This document shows, one piece after another, positions 9,851-20,526 of a stretch of 64,000 nt of DNA. The stretch covers positions 12,339,145 to 12,403,144 of the forward strand of contig NW_024609879.1 of NCBI RefSeq assembly GCF_016920785.2, given 5' to 3'. Origin of the DNA: Ixodes scapularis. Taxonomy: Eukaryota > Arthropoda > Arachnida > Ixodida > Ixodidae. Under the pieces are notes generated by a model that searched no databases, had not been told where the DNA came from, and worked only from the letters and a program-made list of their open reading frames with translations. A program made the position numbers and the translations under genes. How positions within the stretch are numbered: position 1 is the stretch's first letter; the number at the start of each line of letters is the position of its first letter.

Positions 9851-11993
9851 TTATTGCGGAGTATTATCCTGAGTGTTTGATCCCTGATCTATTAGCGTAG
9901 ATATGATAGAAGGTATAATTTAGGCATCTAGCCATGTAAGCTTTCCGATCTCAACAATTTCGGTTCTATACAACCGCCATCAAAGTAAATTTACACGCTT
10001 CCCTTAAAGACGCCTGTAATTGTTATGGACTTTATATATCTTCACACACCGTAATATTTCTCTGCGATAGAATAAAAGAAAAACTTTTTCACCACCTCCT
10101 CTGCGAGGAAACGTTCTACGCTTTCCATTCGACCGACATACATTTGACATGCATAGATATATATGAGCTCAACACCAGTTGCCGAACATTCAGTAATGTC
10201 TGGCAAAAACAGCAGTGTATTGCAATACATGTCAGACAAAAAACTATAATTTTGTTTAGAAGATTCAACTGTCGCCTTCAACAGACCGTCAAACAGACCG
10301 TCAACAGACCGTCAAAAAACCGTCAGCCGTAAGACAAAATGCCGCAACTCTCTTTTTCGGCTTTCGCTGCATAGGATTATACTTAGGCCACCCTTCTAAA
10401 GTTTTAATGAAATAAAATGTCCACTGAATCCAATCAGAAAACGATATGACTGAGCATGTCTACTAGTGCTACACGAATGAGATTTTGAAATTTCATTAGC
10501 GCACCGCTTTGAATTTGGGTTTTCGTTGTACCCAACGGCCTTTATTATGTGGTTATCAGCATTGAAAAAATTACACCTGCCAAAGGGTACTCATTTCGCA
10601 GCATGCAGCTGTAAATTATTCCGTGGACTGGCGATAATGCTTCATGTGACATCGTTTTTCTCGGTGCATGGCTTGCGCTAAAGCACGGTGACGTGGTTTT
10701 CACCCGCAGCCTCCTCAAAGCGCCTTGCCGTCCCCGCACCTCGCCCCCCCCCCCCCCCCCCCCCCGCCCTCTCAGAAAAAAAGAAGTAAAACCAAGACTA
10801 TAATTTTCGCGAAGGGGGGGGGGGGGGGGCATTCTTCATGCCATCTGGTGGGGAGCATAGATTGCTGCCTGTTGCAGAAACATTCTACCTCGGGTCTCCG
10901 GAAGCAAAATCTCGGCCGCTGGCGCCCGAGAAGGGCGGGGAGCGGCTTCCCGACCCCTGAACGTCACCGGCGTCTGCCCTCCCGCCGGTTACGTACAGGG
11001 ATAGGCAAAAGTAGTGATATATTAGACTTGTCAGTAGAGAGTCCACTTACCGGACGACTACCACCGAAGTTACTTGCAAATTAAATACCTGCACTAAAAT
11101 GTTTACTTTTATAAAATATTTAGTCAACCGGGTTAGAAAGGGCTATTGATAGGGTCTGCTGATTTCCAGTCGAATCAAGGGCTATAAAACATCGGCGGAG
11201 TTGACTTTAAGGGCTTGGTCAGCGCACCTGGCTTACCAAAGTGAATATTTCAATTTTTTTTTTTTTCGCGACCCGAAGCTTATCGACCTTGCTCGCAAAC
11301 GCTATGCAAGATACCACACAAAAAAGGAAGGTTAAAGATTGGCGTACTTCTTTTTAGCTTTTTCGGAAGCTTTTTGACGCACATCGATAGACCCATGACG
11401 GTCCAATGCCGGACTTCTTGGATCGTGGCTTGTGCACGATGAAATTCTACAGCGCCGGTAGTTTGTGTGATCTACCAGACCATGTCCAGCACTGCCGCGC
11501 TTCTGCTCGCACGATTCAGTAGTGGCGTGAGACGGGAGACTAGATGCAAGTGGACGTGGCGACAGGAAGATATTGGGCTTGCAAACTTGTTCAAACGAGC
11601 AGCCAGGAAAATTCAGTAGTAATGGGCAGTTCACCGCCCTAGAGCGGGTCGTGACCTCTAATTTAATTGCATAACGCAACATGCATATTGCGGAGAAAAT
11701 AAGCGCCTGTTTTGCTGAAACTTTTTGTGCTATAAAATAAGTGTCTCATTTAAGTAATTTTAGACACTTTAATTTAAATGTCCTTTTAAAACGACGGTAG
11801 GTACAATATGTCTCCGATAACAGGTATTCCTTGTAATCAAAAAGACTTCCCCTCCGCCATTTCCCCCGCCAAAAAAAAAAGCAGAAACAAAAAAAAGAAA
11901 ACTAAAATTGGGGCACAAACCACGTCTGATCAACAGCTACATTTAAAAATTAATATGTTAAAGCCAATATATACTGGATAAAAAAAAACTTAC
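9851..11993. other. No recognised gene; intron-like, with simple repeats
   Basis: If the metalloprotease exons are one gene, this lies in the intron after the catalytic-domain exon. It contains four CAGACCGTCAA-type units at 10267-10325. A C-run of about 23 (10743-10766) is followed 50 bp later by a G-run of about 14 (10816-10830), potentially pairing. A GC-rich patch at 10890-11000 has no recognised protein. The 116-codon minus frame at 11332-11682 shows no domain. The next protease exon (zinc-binding HExxH) was looked for on the minus strand and not seen. Confidence 0.5.
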
Positions 11994-12124
11994 CAGTGCA
12001 ATCGTGAGTGCCAAATAAGTTACTAAATCTTCCCTTCGGCGAAACACTTTGTAATGGTGCTCATCCACCATCATGTGAACTTCCACCAAAAATGGATCAG
12101 GTACGTGCTTCATTGATGCGGAAC
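11994..12124 (-). CDS. M12B metalloprotease, exon starting the catalytic domain
   Basis: On the minus strand a pyrimidine tract and acceptor (TTGATTTCAG) precede 131 bp of open frame ending at a canonical donor (CTG then GTAAGT). The exon enters in phase 1 and leaves in phase 0. It encodes VPDPFLVEVHMMVDEHHYKV followed by LVTYLALTIAL, which matches the first strand and helix of reprolysin-type (ADAM/M12B) catalytic domains, where the pattern is VxVxVDxxHY. The first codon is completed by the single base left over from the exon at 44325-44451 or from the 42-bp candidate at 32997. Later exons with HExxHxxGxxH were not found in the window. Such proteases are secreted and abundant in tick saliva; that role here is inference. 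Confidence 0.82.
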
Positions 12125-12839
12125 CTGAAATCAAAATGTTGTTGTGTATGCACAAGAATAAAATTCACCAGCTATATGTGTCTACATATGGAAGAATCAA
12201 GCCACCAATGTTGAGGTTAATCGTCATCGTGAAAACGTTATACATTGATTATTTAATGCGTTCTATGAGAGGTAATAAATTCATATCTAAAGAAAAAACT
12301 GAACGCATCTGTTTATGGAGAGTTTTCGTTCACGTTCATTTCAATAAAATAATCAGATCTCAATTGTCAACTTAAAGAACTATTATTTATGATGACGCTG
12401 CTTATCGCATCTAAACTTAAACATGTTTTTTATATAGTATTGGAAGGTGGTGCCAAAGATCGTTGGAGAGACGTTGCATTTGTAATTATTTCTTGAAACG
12501 ACTGCTTCTGGAAGCCATTTTTGTCACGATTGGCGGAGATAGCGAACGAGGGGATCGAGGCACCCGCCGAGAAAAGAGACGACGCGCAGCTTGCTCATCG
12601 TGAAGGATAGCTGACCGTGAGCGGCTGCGCTCGTCGGTGTTTCGACGGATGGATGAATGCTAACGGCTGTATTCTTGATATGGGGAGGTAGCTTGCGCCA
12701 CCCAGCCTAGAAGGCAAGAACCAAAAGTATGCTTTCTTTCCGTCACCAATTTGCTTGCCCTCTGAAATTTTGAAACTATCACCAGGCGGCGTGGGATATC
12801 ACCAAGACGACCTTCGAGGGATCGGGCAAAGAAAAACTA
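12125..12839. other. Intron-like sequence ending in a degraded tick-type repeat
   Basis: 12125-12520 is AT-rich with no gene. From about 12525 there is GC-richer sequence with GTCACGATTGGCG and CACCCGCCGAGA, faintly echoed at 18367-18430 (GTCACAATCGCCCG, CACCCGCCGAGA). It continues with GGATGGATGAATGCTAACGG and TTGCGCCACC, a word combination I associate with a widespread tick LINE/SINE tail. Boundaries are not defined. Confidence 0.4.
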
Positions 12840-14995
12840 AACCCCCCCCCTCCCCCCGTCTCTTCCCCCGGCGAGGGAGTCGCAAATGTTCCTCTGGTCA
12901 AACCTAGTCGGCGTTACCCCAGCACTTGGCCCACTGAGAGACAGAGTGGAGACTTGAGGCCGGAGCCACACGGGAGGGAGTCCCAATTTTCCTCTGTTCC
13001 GCCTTTCCCCAGTTGAGCCAGCTAGTTGTACGTCATTCAATTCTTCCTAGGTAATTTCCACCCGTCTTACAATTTCCTCTCTGTTATGAAATTTCACTTA
13101 CAATTTATTGTTTCATTCTCGTCCGCAAACCCTAGCGCTCCGGCCGAATCCGTCGACGCCTCCGGGAGTGCGGGAGCAAGCTTTATGCACCTCAACATTA
13201 CATGTTCTATCGTCCCGTTTTCCCCTTGGCATACGGCACACCACGCATTGATTTCCTCATACTTTGTCTTAAGTATTCCAGTCATCAATACTCCCGTTCT
13301 AGCCTCGAATAACAACAAGCTTCCCTGTGAATTAGCGTACCAATGTTCCTTCCTTAGTTTCTGTTTTCGTCTCCTGTACATAATTAAAGCTGATATTTCC
13401 TGTTTTATATCCTCCCACGTTTTTCTGTCAGCTTGTTTACTTCCTTTTTCACAGAGGTAGTATGTTTCGCACCCGTACTTGCCTGTTGCTTTTTGAATTT
13501 TAGTTTTCGGGTTAGATTTGTCTATTTAGTGTTCAAGCTTTTCATGTCCAGATGCTTATATACGTTTCTCGCCCATAGTGTGTCATCAATTGTGTCCAGT
13601 GTTTGTTAAAAGTTCAACTTAACTGATCGCGTCTCTACCCTCGCAAAATACACAGTTCATGTGTCTCCGCACTGTTTTATTTCCAGTATTTCCATGCACC
13701 CCCAGTGCCAGTCTAACTCGACTGGACCGGAGATTTCATGGTTAATAGCACAATGCAAAAAAAAAAAAAAAAAACACCGCGGTAGCATGACTTCTTTCGA
13801 TATTCCCCTAACAACTTCATATCTAATGTAATTCTATACTGTCCTCTGCTTCATTATTGCTGCATTCCTTTTTTCTTTTATTTAACATATTGTCTTCCTG
13901 TTCTAAGATTTGTTTTCTCTCATTCAGCCATACTCCTAGTAGTTTATACTTCTAAACGAGCTCCATCAAAACTTCTTGAATTTTCAGCGGGTTTCTTTTC
14001 ATTGTTATAAACCATTACTGCCGACTGTCGCTACTAAAATTCAAGCCCAGGGAGTCTCCTTCCTCTCCACAGATCTTAATCAGCTCCCATAACCTATCCC
14101 GGCTACCTGCTAACAGTAGAATGCCGCCTGCGTAAAAGATTTCTGGAATAACTTGGCATAGTTTTCCCCCTCTCCGATATCTGACGCATCAAAACACAAA
14201 TTACGTTCTTTTAATTTCTTTTTAATTCCACTCAGGTATATCGTAAAAATTAGAGGGGATAGGAACAACCCGGCCTGAGACCTATTTTATTTCTGTCGGT
14301 TCTGTAATTTCTGCTTCCCATGTTATTACAACCTTATTATTTTTGTATACTTCTTGTAAACGCCTAATCATGTGCGCATCTTAGTCATAATATCCCAGTT
14401 GTACCCAGAGTTTTTCCTGACTCACAATGTCGTACGCCACTTTAATATCTAAAAATGCTATACGTAATGTTGTTGTTTTTTCGCTTCGGTGTTACCTATA
14501 TACGTTGAGTGATGATCAAAAAGTTATCATCTGATCTTCTATCTCTTTAGAAACCTTTTTCAAGCTCACCTAAAATGTTTTTGGCCCATTTTTTTATTCT
14601 TTTTACTACCTGCATCGCTACTTATGAGTCCGAAGTCATTGCTATTGGGCGGCATGATGTTATGCTATCATTATTTTCCTTTGCCTTTGTATAAGAACCC
14701 CTTACTGCTTAGTCTCCAAAGATTGGGTACCTATCCCCATTATTATTTGATCAGTTGACTGTCTTAACTTCAATTCGCTTTTGTTCCTAGTACCGTGACT
14801 ACTTTCATTCTTATGCCATCTGAACCTGTCGACGTTCGAGCAGCTACTTTAATTTCTGCTCTGTCCCATTCCCTCGTGGTCGTCTGAGTTGTCTCGCTAA
14901 TGTTCTCGTGTTGTGCAGTGTTGCTGTTTGTGATCTGTCCAATCTCGTCCGGTTCCAGTTCTGCGAATTTTGCCTCGCAGAGACAGCGCGCCATC
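12840..14995 (-). pseudogene. Antisense non-LTR retrotransposon, reverse transcriptase ORF
   Basis: Read on the minus strand, several pieces appear in the right order across frameshifts. Near 14.8-14.9 kb is a pre-RT segment (STGSDGIRMK). Near 14.45 kb is RT motif A (RIAFLDIKVAYDIV). Near 14.25 kb is the GLRPGC...PLIFTIYLSGI block. Near 13.9-14.1 kb is a thumb region (KYKLLGVWLNE). Near 13.1-13.35 kb is the C-terminal cysteine/histidine block (CAVCQGENGTIEHVMLRC). The catalytic YADD box is not visible. The layout fits an I/R1-type LINE common in ticks. The 3' end is near the C/G-rich stretch at 12842 and the 5' end is cut at a C-run (15020-15047). It is clearly inactive. Confidence 0.7.
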
Positions 14996-15047
14996 GCATG
15001 TTAGGCCGCGGACCCAAGTCCCCCCTCCCCCCCCCCCCCCCCCCCTC

Positions 15048-15949
15048 CGGGCCAGTTTGTTTTTCGCAAGCACAACAAAATAACTGAATGCAAAATGCAC
15101 ACGGGCCGACTAAAATTTTGCAGCTCGTTCAGCCTCTGCCAAAGTACCGAACACGTCAACAGCCACTGTTATCCAGGCAAGCAACGGTTCGGCGACCTAC
15201 GCGGTTGAGTATTCCGTCTGGGCGCAGGTGTTAACAGGTCGGATGTGGCGACGCCGGACACTGCCTAAACTGAGAGTTGGCACCGAACTTGCTGCCAGGC
15301 CAACTGCCGCCGCAGAAGCGGCGACGCTTGCCACCTCCGAAATTGGCGGCGCTCTGCTGGCCCCGACTGGTGTTGCCATTTCTCCTTTTACGGCGTGGTC
15401 CTCAGAAGTCACGGACGAGGGTGCAAGCCAGGTTTTGAGGCGAGGCCTATAATGGTCGGCGTTTGGGTGCTACGTGTTCCGGTCGGGCATGCGGGCGAGC
15501 AGCGACGAAGCGCTTACAGGAGGGACCATGAAAATTGGCCCATGCAATTTAAGACAAAATGTAATAATGAAATCTCGTTCACGGACAAATTATGGAGGTC
15601 AGAAGCTACATTTTCAGATACGAGATGTTTTAAACCGACTATAGCTATATTAGACTATCTAAAAAGTGCCAGGTGACCCCTTAGTTATAAGAAAAGTGTG
15701 AAAGAAATTTTATTTACGGAAGGATAGAACAACAAAAAATGTCCTAAACTTCTTGCATGATAAATGCATGTGACAGCACAAAGAGTAATGTTTTGTAAAG
15801 ATCCGTTGAAGCAAATTGTAATATTATACATGACTAGCCCACCTCTGTTCGCACACCACTGGTTGTTTCTTTTTTTTATTTGTTTTTTATTGTAAAGCAG
15901 TGAAAGCATGTCATACTTGTCGCGTTTTGCTACCGCTGTTGCCAAAAAG
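15048..15949. other. No recognised gene; GC-rich patch then AT-rich sequence
   Basis: 15197-15452 is GC-rich and open on both strands (71-74 codons, alanine-rich) with no domain I recognise. The remainder to 15950 is AT-rich with a poly-pyrimidine stretch at 15868-15890. I see no splice-bounded exon. Confidence 0.35.
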
Positions 15950-16049
15950 TGTGGCGTGACCTCGTCAGGCGCTTTGAGGTGCCTTTAGCCATGTCCCCTG
16001 AGACTCTCTGTAAGTTTGTCTGAAATAAACTCATACAAACAAACAAACA
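15950..16049 (+). mobile_element. 3' tail of a LINE/SINE-type retroposon
   Basis: The end TCTGAAATAAACTCATAC followed by three AAAC units is typical of retroposon 3' ends with simple-repeat tails. The upstream 70 bp (CCATGTCCCCTGAGACTC) is GC-richer than its surroundings. Only the tail is recognisable; the parent element is unknown. Confidence 0.4.
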
Positions 16050-16079
16050 TTTCTAGTGGACAAGGGTGGAACAGGACGG

Positions 16080-18335
16080 AAGTTCTTAGCGAAGACCAAC
16101 GCTCGCGACTCAGGCAGAGGCCCGGTACGACACCCTCGGTCACCAGTCAGCTTCTGCTCCAGCTGCTATTGGAGCCATGTTAATCGAACGTCTGAATGCA
16201 AGACGTCAAAGGATTTTTTGACCATCCGTCCCAGCAGAAGCTCACAGGTGGCATGGCTAGTGACGTCGTGGGGCGTGGTCCGGTACTTGAACAGTATCCG
16301 GTTCACCTGCGCACGGAAGTTCCCGGGTTGGCTCTTCTTGAGCCTCTTCTTGATGGTCGACACCACCCACTCGGCTGCACCATTTGAAGCATAGCATTAC
16401 GGCGGAACCTTCATTCGGTTGATTTCGTTCTTCGTCATCTAGCCCAGATACTCCGCGCTGGCAAAAGCGGGACCATGGTCGGGCGCAATGCCGTCCGTCA
16501 ACCCCTGGGCCACGAAGACCTAGCGCAGCGACGCAAAGGTCGCGCTTGCTGATGGAGTGGCGGAAGGTAGGACCTCCACTCACTTCGAAAAGGAGTCCAT
16601 CACCCCCAGAAAATATTGACCCTGGAAAACGCCCCTAAAATCTACATGCAGGCGTACCTGGGCATCTGTCGGAAGGGCCGGGGGTGATCTTAACATGACG
16701 TGAGGCTAGCTGGTGCTCCTGGCAGCCCTGCAGCATGCGACCGATGTGCTGGTACAGGCCAACAAACGTGACACGGGGCCAACATCTTACTCTTTTAACG
16801 CCAGGGTGACCCGTGTGCAGCAAATTCAGGACCATTCGATCGGAGGTCATGTGAGATAACCACCCTGGAACCCTACAGAAGGCAGCCCTGGTGCAGGCTA
16901 AGCTTGGTGACCTTGCGGGTGTAACTTGCTGTCGCAGTTACTACCATAAAACGGCACCTTGACCACCTCAGACAGGACAAGCTCCCGGCTGGTCGCGTGC
17001 GACACCGTAGCCCCTTGAAAGTACGCCCGGGTAGGCCTGCTGCAGCACGACGACCTCAGCTGGCTCTGGAACAGCAGCAAGCACCTCCGGCAGGGGAAGG
17101 CTGCTGAGGGCATCAGCAGGTCCCGGGTCGTTTTCAGTGCGGTACACCACCTGGTAACGTGAGGCTTGCACAGGAACTGCCATGTCAGTCCGCAGCAGCC
17201 CAGTTTCTGGCCCCACATGTACTGGTGGAAGCGCTCAACCCCGAACACCAGGGAAAGGCCTTCTTTGACCGGCTGGCTATAGCTTTGCTCTGCAGCAAAA
17301 AGCCGACGGGACGAAAACGTTACAGGACGTTCCTGGCCACCCTGGACCCGGTGCGACAGGACAGCTCCTACACCGTGCGGCTACGCATCTACAGTAAGGA
17401 CGACAGGCTTGGCAGGTTTGAAGTGCACCAGCAGTGGAGCCTTGATAATTAGCACCTTGGTGCGCTTGAAGGCCAAATCTTGCTCCTTCCAGTTCCACTG
17501 CTGACCATCCCGAAGCAGAAGATAGAGCGGCTGTAGATGCGCCGACTGGTTCTGCAGGAGCCTACTGTATAAGTTGATGAGGCCGATGTAGCTCTAAAGT
17601 TCCTTTTTCTTGTGGGGCTTCGCAACCATGAGCACGGCATCAACTTTTGAGGGGAAGAGGGAGGGAGGCAGTTCAAGGCCGGCCTGAGAGATGACGTGTC
17701 CCAGGCCAGGTGCTCAACCCTGGGGGCCAGGAAAACGCACTTTTCCAGCTCGCGCTTGAGAGCGGCGTCCTGCAATCGTGCCAGGATTTTGTGCGTGTTC
17801 TGTAGGTGGTTCCCGTCGTCAAAGCCGGCAACCAGTGTATCGTCCAAGTACACCGCCACGTTCCTCATCTCCCTACAGAGGTGGTTTATCTCCCTCTGAA
17901 AGATGGCTGGGGCTGAGGTTACGCGGAACGGAAGGCGCGTGTACTGGTAGAGTACGAAAGTTGTTGATATGGCGACATACTTCCGAGCGGTATTCTGGCG
18001 TAACAGCTGCTGGTACGAATCTCTGTGGTCGATCTTCGTAAAGGTCTGTCCATCGGACAGAGCCAACCAGAGATCTTTATTTGGAGGCAGCGGTTGCTTT
18101 TCGACGGCAAAATGGGTTTGATAATGACCTGAAAATCTTCGCAGATGCTGACACCTTCGTGTCACTTGGGGACTAGAACGATGAGCGCAGCCCACTCGAA
18201 CGTCTTGACGGGCACCAGGATGCCCTCTGGCTGCAAGCTCGGCAGATCTTGGGTAACCTCGTCCTTCAAGGTGAACAGCAGCGCACTGTTCACCTTCAAG
18301 GTGAACAGTGCGCTGTGCCGCTTCTCTCGGTTACG
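16080..18335 (-). pseudogene. Decayed antisense Ty3/gypsy pol
   Basis: On the minus strand the order is standard for Ty3/gypsy pol. The protease-RT linker (EGILVPVKTFEWAALIVLV, near 18.19-18.24 kb) comes first. The reverse transcriptase follows with AVYLDDTLVAG (near 17.85 kb). Then come the end of RNase H (RYQVVYRTENDPGPADALSS, near 17.1 kb), the integrase H2C2 zinc finger (HTGHPGVKRVR, near 16.8 kb), and the integrase C-terminal part (KYRTTPHDVTSHATCELLLG, near 16.25 kb). Frameshifts separate most blocks. No LTR was found on either side. A local 37-bp inverted duplication corrupts the linker. It is dead and probably older than the adjacent gypsy copy. Confidence 0.8.
18279..18315. repeat. 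Perfect 37-bp inverted repeat inside gypsy remnant
   Basis: The 18-bp arm CAGCGCACTGTTCACCTT is followed by one base and its exact reverse complement. A third partial copy (TTCAAGGTGAACAG) precedes it directly at about 18265. The coding effect is a repeated FTLKVNSAL-type segment. It looks like a template-switch or foldback replication error, not a functional site. Confidence 0.85.
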
Positions 18336-18586
18336 TACGCCGATCTGTTGGCGATCCACACCGCCAGTGTCACAATCGCCCGAAATCGCGGACAAGGGGG
18401 TCAGTGCACCCGCCGAGAGAAGATACGACCCGTAGCCCTGGGATGGACAACAATGACTGATCGCGAGCGGCTGTCCTCACCGTCATTTATCTACGCAGTG
18501 AACGAAGTTGCCCGCCGAGCCTGGCGGGCCGAAGATGTTTAGGCCGGGGGGCGCCACATGCTCGTCACAATTTTACGATAGGAATG

Positions 18587-18791
18587 TGTTATCACTTCGG
18601 TAGCGTCACCGAAGCATGACGATACTGTTATCTACTGTTTTTTTGTTTTATTAACTGTTTTGCCATTGGCCCGTGGCAGAGCTATATATACTTCCACACG
18701 TGTCCGGAATAAAGCGTTCTTACCATGGTAGCCGGCCTGCCTGTTTGGTCTTCGCGGTTCTGTCCTACCGCGAGATGACCAAGTGACAAGA
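18587..18791 (+). repeat. 5' LTR of gypsy element (205 bp)
   Basis: It begins TGTTATCACTTCGG. It contains a TATA-like box (CTATATATAC near 18682) and a polyadenylation signal (AATAAAG near 18709). It aligns over its full 205 bp with the 3' LTR. By eye there are 11 substitutions, most of them A/T here against G/C there and often at CpG. It is preceded by GAATG, repeated directly after the 3' LTR, and followed by GTGGCGACGAGG, the likely primer-binding site. Confidence 0.9.
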
Positions 18792-18858
18792 GTGGCGACG
18801 AGGCGACGAACTCCGACGGGCAGGAAGCAAGGGCTGCTCAAGATCGGAGACGGGGGCA

Positions 18859-20526
18859 ATGGCAACGCCGACCAGCTTTCAAGTTCCTGGCTTCGACGAC
18901 AGCAGAGATAAGTAGGACTCAGACCAAGAGAGCGCTGTTAGTTTCGGCACTCGGCACGCATACGATAGAAGTTTAAGTTGTAGCTGTGCCCCGCGAAAGG
19001 TGAACGAGTTATCGTATGAAGAAGCAGTGGAATTCCTAGAGCAGCACTACGCGCCCAAGCGCAATGAAATAGCCGAGAGCTATAAATTTTTCAACTGCGT
19101 GCAACAACAAACGGAGAGCGTACGAGAGTTGGTTGTACAGATCCGCAAACTTGCTGAAAACTGCAACTTTGGCATGAGCCTTGACCGAATGCTACGGGTT
19201 AGAATTGTTTGCGGTGTGAGAAGTAGAGACGTCCAGCGAAGGTTGCTGTCACGGCGGGACCTTACGTAGGATGAGGCGGAAGAACTAGAAGCCGCAGCCG
19301 AGGCAGCCGATTCTGAAGTAGAACAAATGCAAAGGCCAGAAACGAAGGAAGGAGGCATACACAAAATGCTGAAACAGCCGTCAAGAAATGTATACGGGCG
19401 AGAGAAGCACCTTTCGGTAGCTGCATGTGGTCGGTGTGGAAGTTCATTACACACCGGGGAAAACTGCAGACACAAAACGAAAACGTGTTTTCGCTGTGGA
19501 AAGCAAGGGCACCTAGCCAGAAAGTGTCGAGCTGCGGGGTATCGGAAGCGTAGCGGGAAACCTGATAAGAAACAGATGTCATCGTTGTTGGCGGACGCTT
19601 CAGCAGAAGATGATGACTTGTGTATTTTGTCGGTGTATGCCATCAAGTCGCAAGCTGCAACGATCTGTTTGGTTCAACCCGTCAAGGAGAAGCTTTGCTG
19701 CGGAGGCATTGACGTCAGCATGGAAATAGACACTGGCTCTCCTGTCTGCGTCATTCCTCGGAACGTGTATCTTCAGTGCCGAAACCAATGGCCTAGCCTT
19801 TCAAAAAGCGAACTGAGACTTAATTGTTATCTCGGAAAATTGCCCATCTTAGGAGAGCTGCAGCTGGACGTTGCTTTTCAGGGCCGCACGGTTCCTGCAC
19901 ACTTGGTGGTGTTGGATTGCCTCGGACCCAGCCTTTGTGGCCGGGACGTAATCAAGAAGTTGAACTTGCTTGGCGCAGAAGTGGCCTCTGTTTCTGCTCA
20001 CCGTGACCACCAGGAATTGGAATCCCCGCTGAGCGACTTCCAGGACCAGTTCGAGCCCGGTCTAGGAGTCATAGAGGGGCCCCCCGTGCATCTCTACCTG
20101 AAGGAAGGAGCCCGCCCGAAATTTATGAAGGCAAGACCCGTTCCTTACGCTCTAAGGGATAAGGTTTGTGAGGAGATAGACCGCCTTATTCAAACGGGAG
20201 TGTTGTCTCCGATAACACATTCAGAATGGGTGGCGCCGATCGTTCTTGTGCGGAAAAGTGATGGATCCGTTAGAATTTGCGGAGATTTTAAGTTGACTGT
20301 GAATGCTGCCTGTGTTACTGAACAGTACTCTCTGCCCAGCATAGCAGACATTTTTGCGTCGATGCGTGGTGGAGCCGTGTACACTACGTTAAAACTGCGA
20401 GACGCATATAACCAGATACCGCTGGACGAGGATTCCAAAAAACTGACTGTGATTAATACACATTACTGTCTCTTCCGTTACAATCGGTTGCCGTTTGGGG
20501 TTGCATCGGCTCCAGCCTTTTTTTAG
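18859..20526 (+). pseudogene. gypsy gag-protease-RT (first half)
   Basis: The frame from the ATG at 18859 is interrupted by TAG at 18913, 19267 and 20524. Gag remains as a helical capsid-like segment (19000-19266). A zinc knuckle CFRCGKQGHLARKC (CX2CX4HX4C) follows near 19490-19530. The aspartic protease motif is MEIDTGSPVCVIP near 19720-19760. The reverse transcriptase begins with HSEWVAPIVLVRKSDGSVR near 20220 and includes RLPFGVASAPAFF just before the third TAG. The product would be a capsid/nucleocapsid-pol polyprotein. The frame continues past 20526 with the catalytic box. Confidence 0.88.

Noticed and set aside
11332..11682. 116-codon minus-strand open frame
   Set aside because: No domain, no splice sites at plausible ends, and residue composition typical of noncoding sequence.
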